DNA of 64,000 nt, taken from positions 1 through 64,000 of the forward strand of contig CANPJW010000007.1 in NCBI GenBank assembly GCA_947574505.1, read 5' to 3'. A model generated the notes under the pieces. The model worked only from the letters and a program-made list of their open reading frames with translations. It made no database searches and had not been told where the DNA came from. Made by a program: the position numbers and the translations under genes. Positions 10,158 to 19,576 of the stretch are shown here, in pieces. Within the stretch, counting starts at the first letter, position 1; the number at the start of each line of letters is the position of its first letter. This DNA comes from an uncultured Bacteroides sp. GTDB taxonomy: Bacteria; Bacteroidota; Bacteroidia; Bacteroidales; Bacteroidaceae.

Positions 10158-10553
10158 TTATTTGGCGTCTTTTGCTGCCATATCGCCCTCAATATATAAC
10201 CTTACCATCTCTGTCTTGGCATTGGTACGCAGGGTAATCGACTTTTTGAAGTGTCCCGGATATTTACCTGTTCCGTTGTAAGTCACCTTAATCGTGCCTT
10301 TTTTGCCCGGCATGATAGGTTCTTTTGTATATTCGGGTACGGTGCATCCGCAAGAAGCTACTGCCTGATGGATGACCAAAGGAGCATCACCAATATTAGT
10401 GAAAGTAAACGTACAACTAACCACCGGGCTTTTTTCTGAGAACTTGCCGAAATCGTGAGTTGTTTTGTCAAACTTGATGTCTGCATTTGTCTGTGCAAAT
10501 GCAAAACTTATACCCATAACTAATAAGGTCATTAAAAAAAGTATCTTTTTCAT
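10158..10553 (-). CDS. DUF1573 domain secreted protein
   Basis: 131 residues: a signal peptide (MKKILFLMTLLVMGISFAFA) and one Ig-like DUF1573 domain with THDFGK, CTFTFTNIGD and the typical ASCGCT motif followed by P.I.PGKKG. Such proteins are exported beta-sandwich proteins common in Bacteroidetes, with unknown function. It is a single gene with its own terminator. Confidence 0.85.
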   Translation of the reverse strand: MKKILFLMTLLVMGISFAFAQTNADIKFDKTTHDFGKFSEKSPVVSCTFTFTNIGDAPLVIHQAVASCGCTVPEYTKEPIMPGKKGTIKVTYNGTGKYPGHFKKSITLRTNAKTEMVRLYIEGDMAAKDAK

Positions 10554-10651
10554 TTTTCCTTCTCTTTTTGATTACAAGTGCCAAAGATAATGCTTTTTCC
10601 CCTAAAATATAGCCTATGGAGTGCGAAATAGTATTAAACGGTTCACTTTTG

Positions 10652-11263
10652 CTATTTGGTAAGCTGGAATCCCAGCATCATTCCGTCATAATTATCGGCC
10701 AGTGAACTCACTGTTTTCAGTGCCGTACTGTTGCTCTTACTACCGATGAAAGACATAAGTTTCAACAATTTGTCCGAGTTGAACAGTAATTCCAGCGAAT
10801 TTGAAGTACAATTTACTTTTGCGTGCAGGTTCAGCAACTTCAGGTATTTCAAGTTTACTTGTTTGGTCGAAGCATTGTAAGAGTACGTGCCGCTCAGTTT
10901 CTTTTTCCCAACCGTGCTGGTGAAAGTGCTGTCGGCATTAAAAGTGAAGCTCATCTGTCCGTCTCTGATGCCTATTTTGCTCAACTGTTCGTTCAGCTTA
11001 CTTTCCGCCATGGTGGCTGCGGCAGCTCCGCCTGCTTTCATCAGCAGGTTGTCCGATTCGAACTCGACAGCTGAACCTTGATAATTCCATGTTCCTGTCA
11101 TGTCGATAGACTTGGTATTTCCGGTAATGGCGTTCACTACTTTTGAGATGTTGTCCTTATTAAATAAGTCCGACCATGATTGTGCCTGGCTGTCAGTAGC
11201 CATGAGCATAAATGTTGCCATAAAGGCAAGTGATAAAAAAAACTTTTTCATTCCCTTTTTCAT
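10652..11263 (-). CDS. DUF4923 family lipocalin-like protein
   Basis: 203 residues: a signal peptide (MKKFFLSLAFMATFMLMA), then a region of alternating beta strands (MTGTWNYQGSAVEFES, KLSGTYSYNASTKQVNLKYL) typical of the Bacteroides DUF4923 family. Function is unknown. The ATG is at 11263; a second ATG at 11251, preceded by AAAGGGA, is an alternative. It starts 4 bases after the engB stop, so the two are likely one transcript. Confidence 0.7.
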   Translation of the reverse strand: MKKGMKKFFLSLAFMATFMLMATDSQAQSWSDLFNKDNISKVVNAITGNTKSIDMTGTWNYQGSAVEFESDNLLMKAGGAAAATMAESKLNEQLSKIGIRDGQMSFTFNADSTFTSTVGKKKLSGTYSYNASTKQVNLKYLKLLNLHAKVNCTSNSLELLFNSDKLLKLMSFIGSKSNSTALKTVSSLADNYDGMMLGFQLTK

Positions 11264-11267
11264 TAAA

Positions 11268-11864
11268 TTAGAGATTCTTGTTTATGTTTTCTATGTAGTC
11301 AAGTATTTCTGCACGTCCGGTACGGTCTTCCGAAGAAGATATAAAGTAAGGGGGAAGCTCTTCCCATTGTTTGCCTAACTCGCGCAGATATGAGTTGATG
11401 TTCATCTTCAGGCGTCCACCTTTGAGTTTGTCGGCTTTGGTAAAGATGATGGCGAAAGGAATACCGTTCTCGCCCAACCATTCTATAAACTCCAAGTCTA
11501 TTTTCTGGGGCTCCAAACGGCTGTCTATCAAGACAAAGAGATTTGTCATCTGTTCCCGTTCCAAAATATAATCTTCAATTATGGTACGTATCTGGTCTTT
11601 TCCCTTCTGTCCTCGTCGGGCATAGCCATATCCCGGAAGGTCGACAAGATACCAGTTCTTATTAATCAGAAAGTGGTTGATAAGCATTGTTTTTCCTGGA
11701 GTGGCGGAAGTCATGGCCAGTCCTTTACGGCTGGTCAGCATATTGATAAGGCTGGATTTTCCCACATTGGAACGACCTATAAAGGCATATTCCGGGAAAA
11801 TACCTGCCGGACATTTTTTCACGTCCGTATTACTAATCACAAATTCTGCACTTGTTATTTCCAT
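11268..11864 (-). CDS. engB: Ribosome biogenesis GTPase EngB (YihA/YsxC)
   Basis: 198 residues, standard length. G1 [11 protein letters not shown], the switch region with G2 Thr (TSATPGKT), G3 DLPGYGYA and G4 TKADK are all present. It is an essential GTPase in late assembly of the large ribosomal subunit. It leads a two-gene unit with the DUF4923 gene. Confidence 0.93.
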   Translation of the reverse strand: MEITSAEFVISNTDVKKCPAGIFPEYAFIGRSNVGKSSLINMLTSRKGLAMTSATPGKTMLINHFLINKNWYLVDLPGYGYARRGQKGKDQIRTIIEDYILEREQMTNLFVLIDSRLEPQKIDLEFIEWLGENGIPFAIIFTKADKLKGGRLKMNINSYLRELGKQWEELPPYFISSSEDRTGRAEILDYIENINKNL

Positions 11865-11914
11865 TTTCTTGTCATTTATTTCTTCATTATATTATAAACG
11901 CCGGGCATTTGTTT

Positions 11915-13369
11915 TCATGGCACTTTCGGTGTTTTCTTTTTCCCAGACATCAATATTAACCCTGCAAAGGTAAGCGTTCCATTTAACATTAGCAATTCGT
12001 AACCGAATTTATATCCGGTTTCTTTGGCTATCCACCAGTCCAAGGCATAGCAAAGTAGTGGAGAGGCGATAGCTATAAAAGGTACAAGTCGGTCGCTAGT
12101 CTGTCTTCGAGTAAACAGCCCGAAAGCGAACATGCCAAGTAGAGGCCCATATGTATAGGAAGCGATGATGTAGATAGCATCAATTACACTCTTATTATTT
12201 AAGATTTCTACCAGGCAAATGAAGAAAGCTAGTAGGATTGAAAGTGATAAATGCACTTTATTTCTTTTGCGGCGTGCCACTTCTTCGGTATTCTTTTCCG
12301 TATCCAGCAGGTCGACACAAACGCTGGTTGTCATGGCGGTTAGGGCAGAGTCTGAGTTGCTGAAAGCGGCTGCGATGATTCCGATTGTAAAGAGTACCAG
12401 GACGGACTGCCCCAAATAACCTTGTGTCGCGAACATTGGCAAGATGTCATCATTCATGGCAGGTAGTTCCAGTTGCATTTGTCCGGCTAGTGTTATCAAC
12501 AGGATTCCCAAACACAGGAAAAGAAAGTTTAACGGAATAAATGAGAATCCGTAGCAATACATATTCTTTTGCGCTTCGCGCAGGTTGCGGCAGGAAAGGT
12601 TCTTTTGCATCATGTCCTGGTCAAGCCCCGTCATTACAATCACAATGAAAATACCGCTAAAGAATTGCTTGAAGAAATTCTGTCGGGATATCCAGTCGTC
12701 GAGGACGAAGATTCGGTTACATTCGCTGTTATGGATGGTCTGGACAATACCGCTGAAATTCAAATCCAATTTTTGAATAGTGAAGTAAATGATGAAAACC
12801 AGCGCTGCAATCAGGCAGAAAGTCTGCAAGGTATCTGTCCATACAATCGTTTTTATTCCGCTTTTATGTGTGTATATCCATACCAATGCCACTGAACCGA
12901 CAGCAATCGTCCAGAAAGGGACATGCATCTCCCGGCATACATGGGTGTGAAGAATCAGGCAGACCAGATAAAGCTTTGCAGCCGTTCCCAGCATGCGCGA
13001 CAACAGAAAGAAAAAGGAGCCTGTGCGATAGGCGCGTACTCCGATGCGCGTGCCAAGATAGCCGTATATGCTTGTCAGGTTGAGTTTATAATACAAAGGA
13101 AGAAGTATATGCGCCACCACCATATATCCGAAGAAGAATCCGAATACCGTTTGCATATAGGTCATGTCCATTCCGCGTATCATGCCCGGAACAGAAACGA
13201 AAGTAACCCCGGATATAGAGGCGCCTATCATGCCGAAAGAGACTACATACCAGGGCGATTTGTTCTCTCCCTTGAAGAACGCAGCATTTGAACCGCCTTT
13301 GCGTCCGGTGATACGGGCTATTAATAATAATACCGCAAAGTAACATATGATAGTGATAAGTATCATCAT
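11915..13369 (-). CDS. Sodium:solute symporter (SSS family)
   Basis: 484 residues with about 13 membrane helices and SSS features (SFGMIGASISGVTFVSVPG near the N terminus; NSDSALTAMTT matching the sodium-site region). Inner membrane Na+-coupled uptake; substrate unknown. A TACCTTTG -7 box at 13378-13385 lies only 8 bases upstream of the ATG, so the leader is very short. It is divergent from recR. Confidence 0.85.
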   Translation of the reverse strand: MMILITIICYFAVLLLIARITGRKGGSNAAFFKGENKSPWYVVSFGMIGASISGVTFVSVPGMIRGMDMTYMQTVFGFFFGYMVVAHILLPLYYKLNLTSIYGYLGTRIGVRAYRTGSFFFLLSRMLGTAAKLYLVCLILHTHVCREMHVPFWTIAVGSVALVWIYTHKSGIKTIVWTDTLQTFCLIAALVFIIYFTIQKLDLNFSGIVQTIHNSECNRIFVLDDWISRQNFFKQFFSGIFIVIVMTGLDQDMMQKNLSCRNLREAQKNMYCYGFSFIPLNFLFLCLGILLITLAGQMQLELPAMNDDILPMFATQGYLGQSVLVLFTIGIIAAAFSNSDSALTAMTTSVCVDLLDTEKNTEEVARRKRNKVHLSLSILLAFFICLVEILNNKSVIDAIYIIASYTYGPLLGMFAFGLFTRRQTSDRLVPFIAIASPLLCYALDWWIAKETGYKFGYELLMLNGTLTFAGLILMSGKKKTPKVP

Positions 13370-13377
13370 AACGGCTG

Positions 13378-13385
13378 CAAAGGTA
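13378..13385 (-). promoter_or_regulatory. -7 promoter box of the symporter gene
   Basis: TACCTTTG on the minus strand, 8 bases before the ATG at 13369. It is divergent from the recR promoter 30 bases away. Confidence 0.45.
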
Positions 13386-13391
13386 GTATTT

Positions 13392-13425
13392 TTTGTAGGT
13401 ATTAAAACAATAATCCGTATCTTTG
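13392..13425 (+). promoter_or_regulatory. recR promoter (-33 and -7 boxes)
   Basis: TTTG at 13392-13395 and TATCTTTG at 13418-13425 fit the Bacteroides sigma consensus in sequence and spacing. The recR ATG is at 13460. Confidence 0.65.
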
Positions 13426-13459
13426 CGCCAAAATATTGATAGAATAGTAATTATTATCC

Positions 13460-14077
13460 ATGAACCAACAATATCCTTCCGTGCTGCTTGAAAAGGCAGT
13501 CGGCGAATTTTCCAAACTTCCGGGTATCGGGCGTAAGACGGCCATGAGGCTTGTCCTGCATCTGCTCCGTCAGGATACGGCTACAGTGGAAGCGTTCGGA
13601 AGTTCCATTATAACTTTGAAGCGTGAGGTGAAATATTGCAAAGTCTGCCATAATATATCCGATACCGAAACCTGCCAGATTTGCGCAAATCCGCAACGGG
13701 ATGCATCCATTATTTGTGTGGTGGAGAATATCCGCGACGTGATGGCAGTGGAAGCGACTCAACAATACAGAGGATTGTATCATGTCCTGGGTGGTGTCAT
13801 TTCTCCGATGGACGGGGTAGGGCCGAGCGACCTGCAAATAGAGAGCTTGGTGCAACGTGTGTCCGAAGGCGGAATTAAAGAAGTTATCCTGGCTTTGAGT
13901 ACCACGATGGAAGGAGACACCACGAACTTCTATATCTACCGCAAATTGGATAAGCTGGGTGTCAAGCTCAGTGTGATTGCACGCGGTGTATCCGTTGGAG
14001 ACGAATTGGAATATGCCGATGAAGTCACTTTAGGACGTAGCATTGTGAACCGGACAGTTTTTACCGGAACTATATAA
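13460..14077 (+). CDS. recR: Recombination mediator protein RecR
   Basis: 205 residues. A helix-hairpin-helix ([12 protein letters not shown]), a Cys4 zinc finger (CKVC..C..C around residues 57-72), a Toprim domain ([14 protein letters not shown]) and the C-terminal GDELEYAD region are in the usual order. RecR works with RecO to load RecA at gaps. Confidence 0.95.
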   Translation: MNQQYPSVLLEKAVGEFSKLPGIGRKTAMRLVLHLLRQDTATVEAFGSSIITLKREVKYCKVCHNISDTETCQICANPQRDASIICVVENIRDVMAVEATQQYRGLYHVLGGVISPMDGVGPSDLQIESLVQRVSEGGIKEVILALSTTMEGDTTNFYIYRKLDKLGVKLSVIARGVSVGDELEYADEVTLGRSIVNRTVFTGTI

Positions 14078-14105
14078 ATTGTCATCTTTAGAATTTAGGA
14101 CGAAC

Positions 14106-14564
14106 ATGGAAGAACATATAAAGCGTGCTGTCAGGAATTTGAACATCAGTTATGTTTTCTTTTGGGTGCTCCCGGCATTCCTGCTTGGGGCAGGGGAGTT
14201 TGAACTCATTCCTGTAGGAAGTATTGAAGGAAACATACAGGCTACTTATTATTTTGAAACTATCGGTATCTTACTGACAGCTTTGTGTATACCTCTTTCT
14301 CTGAAACTATTCAGCCTTGTGCTCAAGAAGAAAATAGACAATATGACTATCACGCTTGCGCTGAAACGTTATGTACAAATGAGTATCGTCCGGTTGGGAA
14401 TACTCGAAATAGCTATCATTGTCAATCTTTTATGCTATTATTTGACATTGAGCAGCACAGGCAATCTTTGTATGTTGATCGGACTGACAGCTTCTTTGTT
14501 CTGTCTGCCCAGTGAGAAAAAACTGCGTAACGAACTTCATATTTCAAAAGACGAAGACGAATGA
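14106..14564 (+). CDS. Small inner membrane protein, unknown function
   Basis: About 152 residues with four predicted membrane helices (near residues 15-32, 50-75, 100-122 and 125-140) and a charged tail ending SKDEDE. I do not recognise the family. The ATG at 14106 is chosen over a TTG at 14079. It lies between recR and a GNAT gene, overlapping the latter by ATGA, so the three probably form an operon. Confidence 0.65.
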   Translation: MEEHIKRAVRNLNISYVFFWVLPAFLLGAGEFELIPVGSIEGNIQATYYFETIGILLTALCIPLSLKLFSLVLKKKIDNMTITLALKRYVQMSIVRLGILEIAIIVNLLCYYLTLSSTGNLCMLIGLTASLFCLPSEKKLRNELHISKDEDE

Positions 14565-15103
14565 GACAATCTTTTTTAATGAACGACCGCATCTATCTTC
14601 GTGCAGTGGAGCCGGAAGATATGGATGTCATGTACGAAATGGAGAATGACCCTTCTATGTGGGATATCAGTAATTTTACGGTTCCTTATTCCCGCTATGT
14701 GTTACGGCAGTATATCGAAGGGTCGCAGTGTGATGTCTTTGCGGATAAACAGTTGCGTCTGATGATTGTTGGCAAATCCGAACATTGTATACTTGGTACG
14801 ATTGATATTACGGATTTTGTTCCTCTCCATTCTCGTGGCGAAGTAGGAATTGCTGTTCATAAAGACTATCGGCAACAAGGCTATGCTAGTGATGCATTGA
14901 AATTGCTTTGCGAATATGCCTTTGATTTTCTTTCTTTAAGCCAGCTATACGCACACGTGGCAGTAGATAACGAGAACTGCATGAGATTGTTTACATCTTG
15001 CGGCTTCACCCAATGCGGACTATTAAAGAATTGGCTGCAAGTAGGCGGTTGCTACAAAGATGCGGCACTCCTTCAGTATTTGAACCCCAAGAAATTAAAG
15101 TGA
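14561..15103 (+). CDS. GNAT family N-acetyltransferase (RimJ/RimL type)
   Basis: 180 residues. N-terminal YLRAVEPEDMDVMYEMENDP and the acetyl-CoA motif VGIAVHKDYRQQGYASDALKL (Q/RxxGxA) mark an Acetyltransf_3-type enzyme, followed by the typical LYAHVAVDNENCMRLFTSCGF. The substrate is unknown. Its start overlaps the preceding stop by four bases (ATGA), implying translational coupling. Confidence 0.85.
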   Translation: MRQSFLMNDRIYLRAVEPEDMDVMYEMENDPSMWDISNFTVPYSRYVLRQYIEGSQCDVFADKQLRLMIVGKSEHCILGTIDITDFVPLHSRGEVGIAVHKDYRQQGYASDALKLLCEYAFDFLSLSQLYAHVAVDNENCMRLFTSCGFTQCGLLKNWLQVGGCYKDAALLQYLNPKKLK

Positions 15104-15111
15104 TAAATCAT

Positions 15112-15702
15112 CTAGTTGAAGGTAGGCACTTGTGGGAAACGCGACCACGTTTCGTACTTGCTGCCTAACTTCTCCAAAGCTTTCCGCCACATATCCTTGG
15201 TGTTATCTTTCATCAGATAGGATTTTTCTTCTTCAGAGACCAGCCATGTGTTTTCTTTAATTTCATTGTGCAACTGCTCGCTTTCCCAGCCGGAATATCC
15301 CAGGAAGAAACGAATGTGCCCGTTTATCTCATTCCCCTGCAATATGTATTTCTTTATTTCGTCAAAATCCCCATTCAGGTAAAGACCTTTGCTGATAGAA
15401 ATAGAACCGGGGATATCTGTTAATGTATGAAGATAAAATAAGGTATCGGTAGCAACAGGCCCACCTTTATATAGAGGAATTTCATTGAGATATTTAAATT
15501 CCATGATGATCTCGTTGAGAAGTAGTGGCAGTAGCTTGTTGATGACCAATCCCATACTTCCTTCCTCCGTATGGTCAACCAGTAATATTACAGATCTGCC
15601 AAACGTCACATCACGTAAAAAAGGTTCGGATATTAAAATCTTTCCTCTTGACGGAAGTACATTATTCGATTGAATTTTAAATATGTTCAGGTCTATATTC
15701 AT
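15112..15702 (-). CDS. YqgE/AlgH family protein
   Basis: 196 residues from the ATG at 15702. Family motifs: [35 protein letters not shown] and the C-terminal [12 protein letters not shown]. This UPF0301 family is widespread with no firm biochemical role. The frame extends to an ATG at 15735, which lies in the terminator of the upstream gene, so 15702 is preferred. It is convergent with the GNAT gene. Confidence 0.85.
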   Translation of the reverse strand: MNIDLNIFKIQSNNVLPSRGKILISEPFLRDVTFGRSVILLVDHTEEGSMGLVINKLLPLLLNEIIMEFKYLNEIPLYKGGPVATDTLFYLHTLTDIPGSISISKGLYLNGDFDEIKKYILQGNEINGHIRFFLGYSGWESEQLHNEIKENTWLVSEEEKSYLMKDNTKDMWRKALEKLGSKYETWSRFPQVPTFN

Positions 15703-15714
15703 GCCACTAAAGTA

Positions 15715-15755
15715 ATAAAAAAAACGGAATAACAATCGTTCTTTCCGTTTTTTTT
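15715..15755 (-). terminator. Intrinsic terminator of the aminotransferase gene
   Basis: AAAACGGAA (15721-15729) pairs with TTCCGTTTT (15743-15751). The minus strand has an eight-T run after the stem, and the plus strand also has T after the stem, so it may act both ways. Confidence 0.6.
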
Positions 15756-15799
15756 TTTCATTTTAAGAGTAGCTTTTATGAATATCTCCTATCTATTGC

Positions 15800-17116
15800 T
15801 TAGACTATCGGATGATTTTCCGCAAATAGCTTCATCCTTTCGTCAAGCTGTGCATATTGATGGTCTTTAATAAAGGATGTACACGCCCGTAAGCCTTCCT
15901 GATGGCTTCCCGTCGTAACCAATGATATTGCACTTACGCCATAGTACATGAGTTCCTTAGCCAATTCACCACTGGTCATTCCCGGATACCCGATTGTAAA
16001 ATAGAATCCGTCTGCAATCGGATCACCCAAGTCATTATCATATACCAGATGGAATCCATGGCGAAGGAAGATATCTTTTAACTTCTTTGCTCTTTCACCA
16101 TATATTTTCACCTCGTCAAGAAAGTTATATTGTCCTTCATTAGCAGCTTTCAGCATCGCAGCCATGGCAAATTGCGCCGAATGGCTTGTTCCCGAAGAAA
16201 GCGCATAAAGCACCCGATGAATAAAGACTGTACCGAAAGTGCCACCTCCATAACGTTTGCTCAGTCCCGGATAGCTTCGGTGGTATAACTTGTCGGAAAT
16301 ACAACTTATGCCAATGCGCTGTCCGGCATAACTGAATGCTTTAGAGCCTGAAATCAGTAATACATAATTATCTGTATAATGAGCAACCGATGGCTGGAAC
16401 GGTGCCTGATATGGCTTACTCAGGTTCTGACGGAAATCCATGGCGAAATAAGCCAAATCTTCCAAAACGATTACATCATATTGCGTAGCCAACTCACCGA
16501 TGATTCTTAATTCTTCATCTTTCAGGCAAATCCAACTGGGATTATTCGGGTTTGAATAGATAATTGCCGATATATTTCCTTTCTTCAGATAACTTTCCAG
16601 TTTCTCTCTCAATTTCTCGCCCCGATAGTCATATACATCAAACGTCTCATATTTTTGTCCCATCACTACCAACTGCTGTTTCTGTACAGGGAATCCCGGA
16701 TCAATAAACAGGATTGTATCTTTTTTCTCATCGCATTGGCTGCAAGTGAGGAATGAAGCGAATGTACCCTGCATGGAACCTGTCACAGGTACGCATCCTT
16801 CCGGGCTCAAATCCACATTTATGAATGCTTTGATAAAATTAGAAGTTTCTTTCTTTAGCTCCGGCAATCCGTTAATGTCAGGGTATAAACTGGCAATGCC
16901 TTTCTGTAATGCTTCAACTTCCGCTTTTACCCCTACGGCAGAAGGCGGAAGTCCCGGAACACCCATTTCCATTTTAATGAATTCCACTCCCGATGCTACT
17001 TCAGCCTTTGATGCAATAGCTTTCACTTCCCTGATAGTAGCCTTGGAAAAATCGACAATTTGAAACTCATTTATAGTTTCATCAATCAGATGTCGCTCAA
17101 TTGGTGTATTTTTCAT
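15800..17116 (-). CDS. PLP-dependent class I/II aminotransferase
   Basis: 438 residues from the ATG at 17116. Fold-type I features: the NPNNPSW motif, D and Y of VLEDLAYFAMD, and the PLP Schiff-base Lys in ISGSKAFSYAGQRIG, which resembles aspartate/aromatic aminotransferase subgroups. Cytoplasmic amino group transfer; the amino acid substrate is not deducible. A longer frame begins at a TTG (17146) that is part of the TACATTTG -7 box, so the ATG at 17116 is the true start. It is a single gene with a terminator at 15715-15755. Confidence 0.85.
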   Translation of the reverse strand: MKNTPIERHLIDETINEFQIVDFSKATIREVKAIASKAEVASGVEFIKMEMGVPGLPPSAVGVKAEVEALQKGIASLYPDINGLPELKKETSNFIKAFINVDLSPEGCVPVTGSMQGTFASFLTCSQCDEKKDTILFIDPGFPVQKQQLVVMGQKYETFDVYDYRGEKLREKLESYLKKGNISAIIYSNPNNPSWICLKDEELRIIGELATQYDVIVLEDLAYFAMDFRQNLSKPYQAPFQPSVAHYTDNYVLLISGSKAFSYAGQRIGISCISDKLYHRSYPGLSKRYGGGTFGTVFIHRVLYALSSGTSHSAQFAMAAMLKAANEGQYNFLDEVKIYGERAKKLKDIFLRHGFHLVYDNDLGDPIADGFYFTIGYPGMTSGELAKELMYYGVSAISLVTTGSHQEGLRACTSFIKDHQYAQLDERMKLFAENHPIV

Positions 17117-17143
17117 TCTATTTTCTATTTTATGTAATAGCTG

Positions 17144-17151
17144 CAAATGTA
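17144..17151 (-). promoter_or_regulatory. -7 promoter box of the aminotransferase gene
   Basis: TACATTTG on the minus strand, 27 bases before the ATG at 17116. It rules out the longer TTG start. Confidence 0.55.
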
Positions 17152-17225
17152 CACGATAATTCTAAATAAATCCACTTTTTCAGAAAAAAAGATACTGAAG
17201 CTATTGCAGGTTTCAAAAAAATATC

Positions 17226-17233
17226 TACCTTTG
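17226..17233 (+). promoter_or_regulatory. -7 promoter box of tRNA-Asp
   Basis: TACCTTTG fits TAnnTTTG, 37 bases before the mature tRNA 5' end. Confidence 0.5.
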
Positions 17234-17270
17234 CATCCGCAATCGAGAGAGATGCTTTAGTGGATGTTTT

Positions 17271-17344
17271 GGTGCGTTAGTTCAGTTGGTTAGAATACAT
17301 GCCTGTCACGCATGGGGTCACGGGTTCGAGTCCCGTACGCACCG
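17271..17344 (+). tRNA. tRNA-Asp(GTC), probable phage attachment locus
   Basis: Acceptor GGTGCGT pairs with ACGCACC, the anticodon stem CATGC/GCATG carries loop CTGTCAC with anticodon GTC at 17305-17307, and the T-arm has GGGTTCGAGTCCC. CCA is not encoded. An integrase gene begins 219 bases downstream, and everything beyond is phage-like. The 3' end of this tRNA is therefore the likely attB/attL. The matching att copy lies outside the window, so the core cannot be defined. Confidence 0.95.
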
Positions 17345-17347
17345 CGA

Positions 17348-17378
17348 AAGGGAGTAACATTAGTTACTCCCTTTTTTG
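17348..17378 (+). terminator. Intrinsic terminator of tRNA-Asp
   Basis: An 11-bp perfect stem AAGGGAGTAAC/GTTACTCCCTT (17348-17358 with 17363-17373), a four-base loop and a T-run. Confidence 0.8.
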
Positions 17379-17562
17379 TTGTGTATCAGGCAATTAAGGC
17401 GTTGGAGGTAGATGGAGAACATATAAAAATTGGGTGCATATTTACCGGAAACTTACCAGTATTTCCCGATTTTTCCCGATATTTTCACCTATAATGATAC
17501 CGCCTTTGATACCATTTTTTTTATTGTAGCGATAATCAGTAGATACCAAAACTCAAAAGAAT

Positions 17563-18702
17563 ATGAAATATCCGACAATGAGATTCGTCTTTGACCGTAA
17601 AAAGGTTGCGACAAAGACACACAAGGGACTCGTTCAAATTGAAGTTTTGAGCGAAGGTAAGAGAAAATGGATCGGAACCGGCGTTAAAGTCTATTCCGAC
17701 CAATGGAATGATCGAAAGAAGATAATCAATTCGGTTGAAATGATTCAATTGAACCAGTGTCTTGATGAACAACTCCGGGTTATCCAAAATTGGATTAATG
17801 AACTTATCAGCAAAAAGGAAGTTTTTGATTTTGATAAGCTGGATAGATTTTTGAGATATACCAATAAATCAGAAAGTTTTGTTGACTTTGTAGAAAGAAG
17901 AATTGAAGAGCGTGGAGATATAACGGAAAGTACCAAAGCTTCCCATCGGACATTTGCGGCCTCATTACGTGAATTTGACAGAATAATATATTTTTCTGAT
18001 CTCACAAAAGCCAATATCACATTGTATGATGATTGGTTACATGCTAAGGGCTATTCACAGCCGACAATATATAACTATCATAAACGTAACAAACGTTATA
18101 TCCACGAGGCCATAAAGTTTGATTTGCTAAAAAATGATCCGTATAAGGGTGAGCGTTTTTCCCGTGGCAAACATGCCATCAGGAAATATTTGACTGCCGA
18201 AGAATTGAAGAAAGTGAAAGATGCTCAAATAGATTCGCAAACGATCTGTAGAGTCCGTGACCTTTTTATTTTTCAGGCATATACTGGAATATCCTATGCT
18301 GATCTTGCTAAATTCAATTTCAAACGTGATGTACAAAAACGCGGTAATAAGTATGTTATATTGGATATTCGTTTAAAGACAGAAGAAAACTATTTTATCG
18401 TATTACTGTCTCCTGCAATGGAAATATTGAGAAAATATGATTATGTGCTTCCGGTTATCAGTAATCAACAATACAATTTGCGGCTTAAAATAGTTGCTGA
18501 TTATGCAGGGCTTGATAGAAATTTGACCGTTCACATGAGCCGCCACACATTTGCGACAATGTGCCTGAATAATGGGGTTAAGATGGAAAATGTGAGTAAA
18601 ATGCTCGGTCATACAAATGTACGCACCACACAACAATATGCTAAAGTCCTGAATGCCGAAGTGGAAAAAGACTTTGAGATGCTGGAACGGATTTTGTTAT
18701 AG
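17563..18702 (+). CDS. Tyrosine recombinase, phage integrase (IntDOT-like)
   Basis: 379 residues: an N-terminal arm-binding region, a SAM-like core-binding domain (about residues 105-200) and a catalytic domain ending in HMSRHTFATM (HxxR), MLGHTNVRTTQQY with the nucleophile Tyr. The position of the first catalytic Arg reads TGISYADLAKF, with no Arg. The same loss is known in IntDOT of Bacteroides conjugative transposons, so the enzyme is probably active. It is adjacent to tRNA-Asp and should carry out integration and excision of the element. Confidence 0.9.
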   Translation: MKYPTMRFVFDRKKVATKTHKGLVQIEVLSEGKRKWIGTGVKVYSDQWNDRKKIINSVEMIQLNQCLDEQLRVIQNWINELISKKEVFDFDKLDRFLRYTNKSESFVDFVERRIEERGDITESTKASHRTFAASLREFDRIIYFSDLTKANITLYDDWLHAKGYSQPTIYNYHKRNKRYIHEAIKFDLLKNDPYKGERFSRGKHAIRKYLTAEELKKVKDAQIDSQTICRVRDLFIFQAYTGISYADLAKFNFKRDVQKRGNKYVILDIRLKTEENYFIVLLSPAMEILRKYDYVLPVISNQQYNLRLKIVADYAGLDRNLTVHMSRHTFATMCLNNGVKMENVSKMLGHTNVRTTQQYAKVLNAEVEKDFEMLERILL

Positions 18703-18710
18703 TATAAGAG

Positions 18711-18749
18711 AGCCACGCTAAAATAGTTCTACCGATATTTAGCGTGGCT
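18711..18749. terminator. Bidirectional hairpin between convergent recombinase genes
   Basis: A 12-bp perfect stem AGCCACGCTAAA/TTTAGCGTGGCT (18711-18722 with 18738-18749) separates the stops of the integrase (18702) and the second recombinase (18754). Confidence 0.6.
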
Positions 18750-18753
18750 TGTT

Positions 18754-19572
18754 TCATTTAAAGTACTCCATAACTTGTGCCGATTGTTCACGGAGACCAC
18801 AGCAAAGATAATTTTGAGTCATTTCCACGCTTGCATGTCCCATCATTTGGCTTATTGAGTATAAATCGGCACCGCGTAAATACAAATTGGTTGCAAAACT
18901 CCGGCGTGCCGTGTGGCTTGAAACAAATTCCCATTTTTCACCTTCCACTTCCTTTCCTGCCTTGAATATTTTAACTGCTTCTGTGATTCCGGTTTTCCGG
19001 CAAATATTACGGATATTATTGTTGAATGTCGGATCGCTAACTTCTTCTTTAGGCAAGTTTGTTAGTAGCTCTTGTACGATTGGCTTCAATGGCACTGTGG
19101 CATGAGTTTTAGTTTTTAGGCTGACATAAGAGATCATTCCACCCACTATATTACGGTTGTTCAACCGTGTATAGTCACTATGACGGCAACCGGTAAAGGC
19201 TCCTATTAAAAATTGTGTGCGTACCAATTGTTCGTTGGCATTCTTGGGAACATAGGTGATAATTCGTTCAAGTTCTTCATCAGTAAGCCAAACATTAGTG
19301 CTTCTCACATTTTTTACTGAAAGGATTTTATTATAGTCTTTAGGTAGCTCAACCTCTTCATTATACAAGTTCAATACAGCTTTTAATTTGGCGGCATATT
19401 GGCGAACAGAGTTTGGTGCCAGCCGTTCTTCCATATAATCAACAAAAGTCTGCAATCGAACTTTTGAAAGATTCTCCCATGTTGCCGGGCAATCATTCGC
19501 CCGACTATACATGTTGAGTATAATTTCATATTTTGGGTATTTTGCCAAGAATGCTATGCGTAAGTCTTTCAT
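18754..19572 (-). CDS. Second tyrosine recombinase (XerC/D-like)
   Basis: 272 residues, shorter than the integrase and lacking an arm-binding domain. Catalytic residues are all seen: Arg in FTGCRHSDYTRL, HxxR in SSHTARRSFATN, GH in MMGHASVEMTQNY and the Tyr of QNYL. It starts 4 bases after the stop of the ParA-like gene and belongs to that leftward operon. This suggests a resolvase for multimers of a circular form, or an inversion/excision role. The choice is inference. Confidence 0.85.
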   Translation of the reverse strand: MKDLRIAFLAKYPKYEIILNMYSRANDCPATWENLSKVRLQTFVDYMEERLAPNSVRQYAAKLKAVLNLYNEEVELPKDYNKILSVKNVRSTNVWLTDEELERIITYVPKNANEQLVRTQFLIGAFTGCRHSDYTRLNNRNIVGGMISYVSLKTKTHATVPLKPIVQELLTNLPKEEVSDPTFNNNIRNICRKTGITEAVKIFKAGKEVEGEKWEFVSSHTARRSFATNLYLRGADLYSISQMMGHASVEMTQNYLCCGLREQSAQVMEYFK

Positions 19573-19576
19573 TTTT

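Noticed and set aside
17320..17380. Exact attL core sequence
   Set aside because: The other end of the prophage is outside the window, and no second copy of the tRNA 3' end was found within it.
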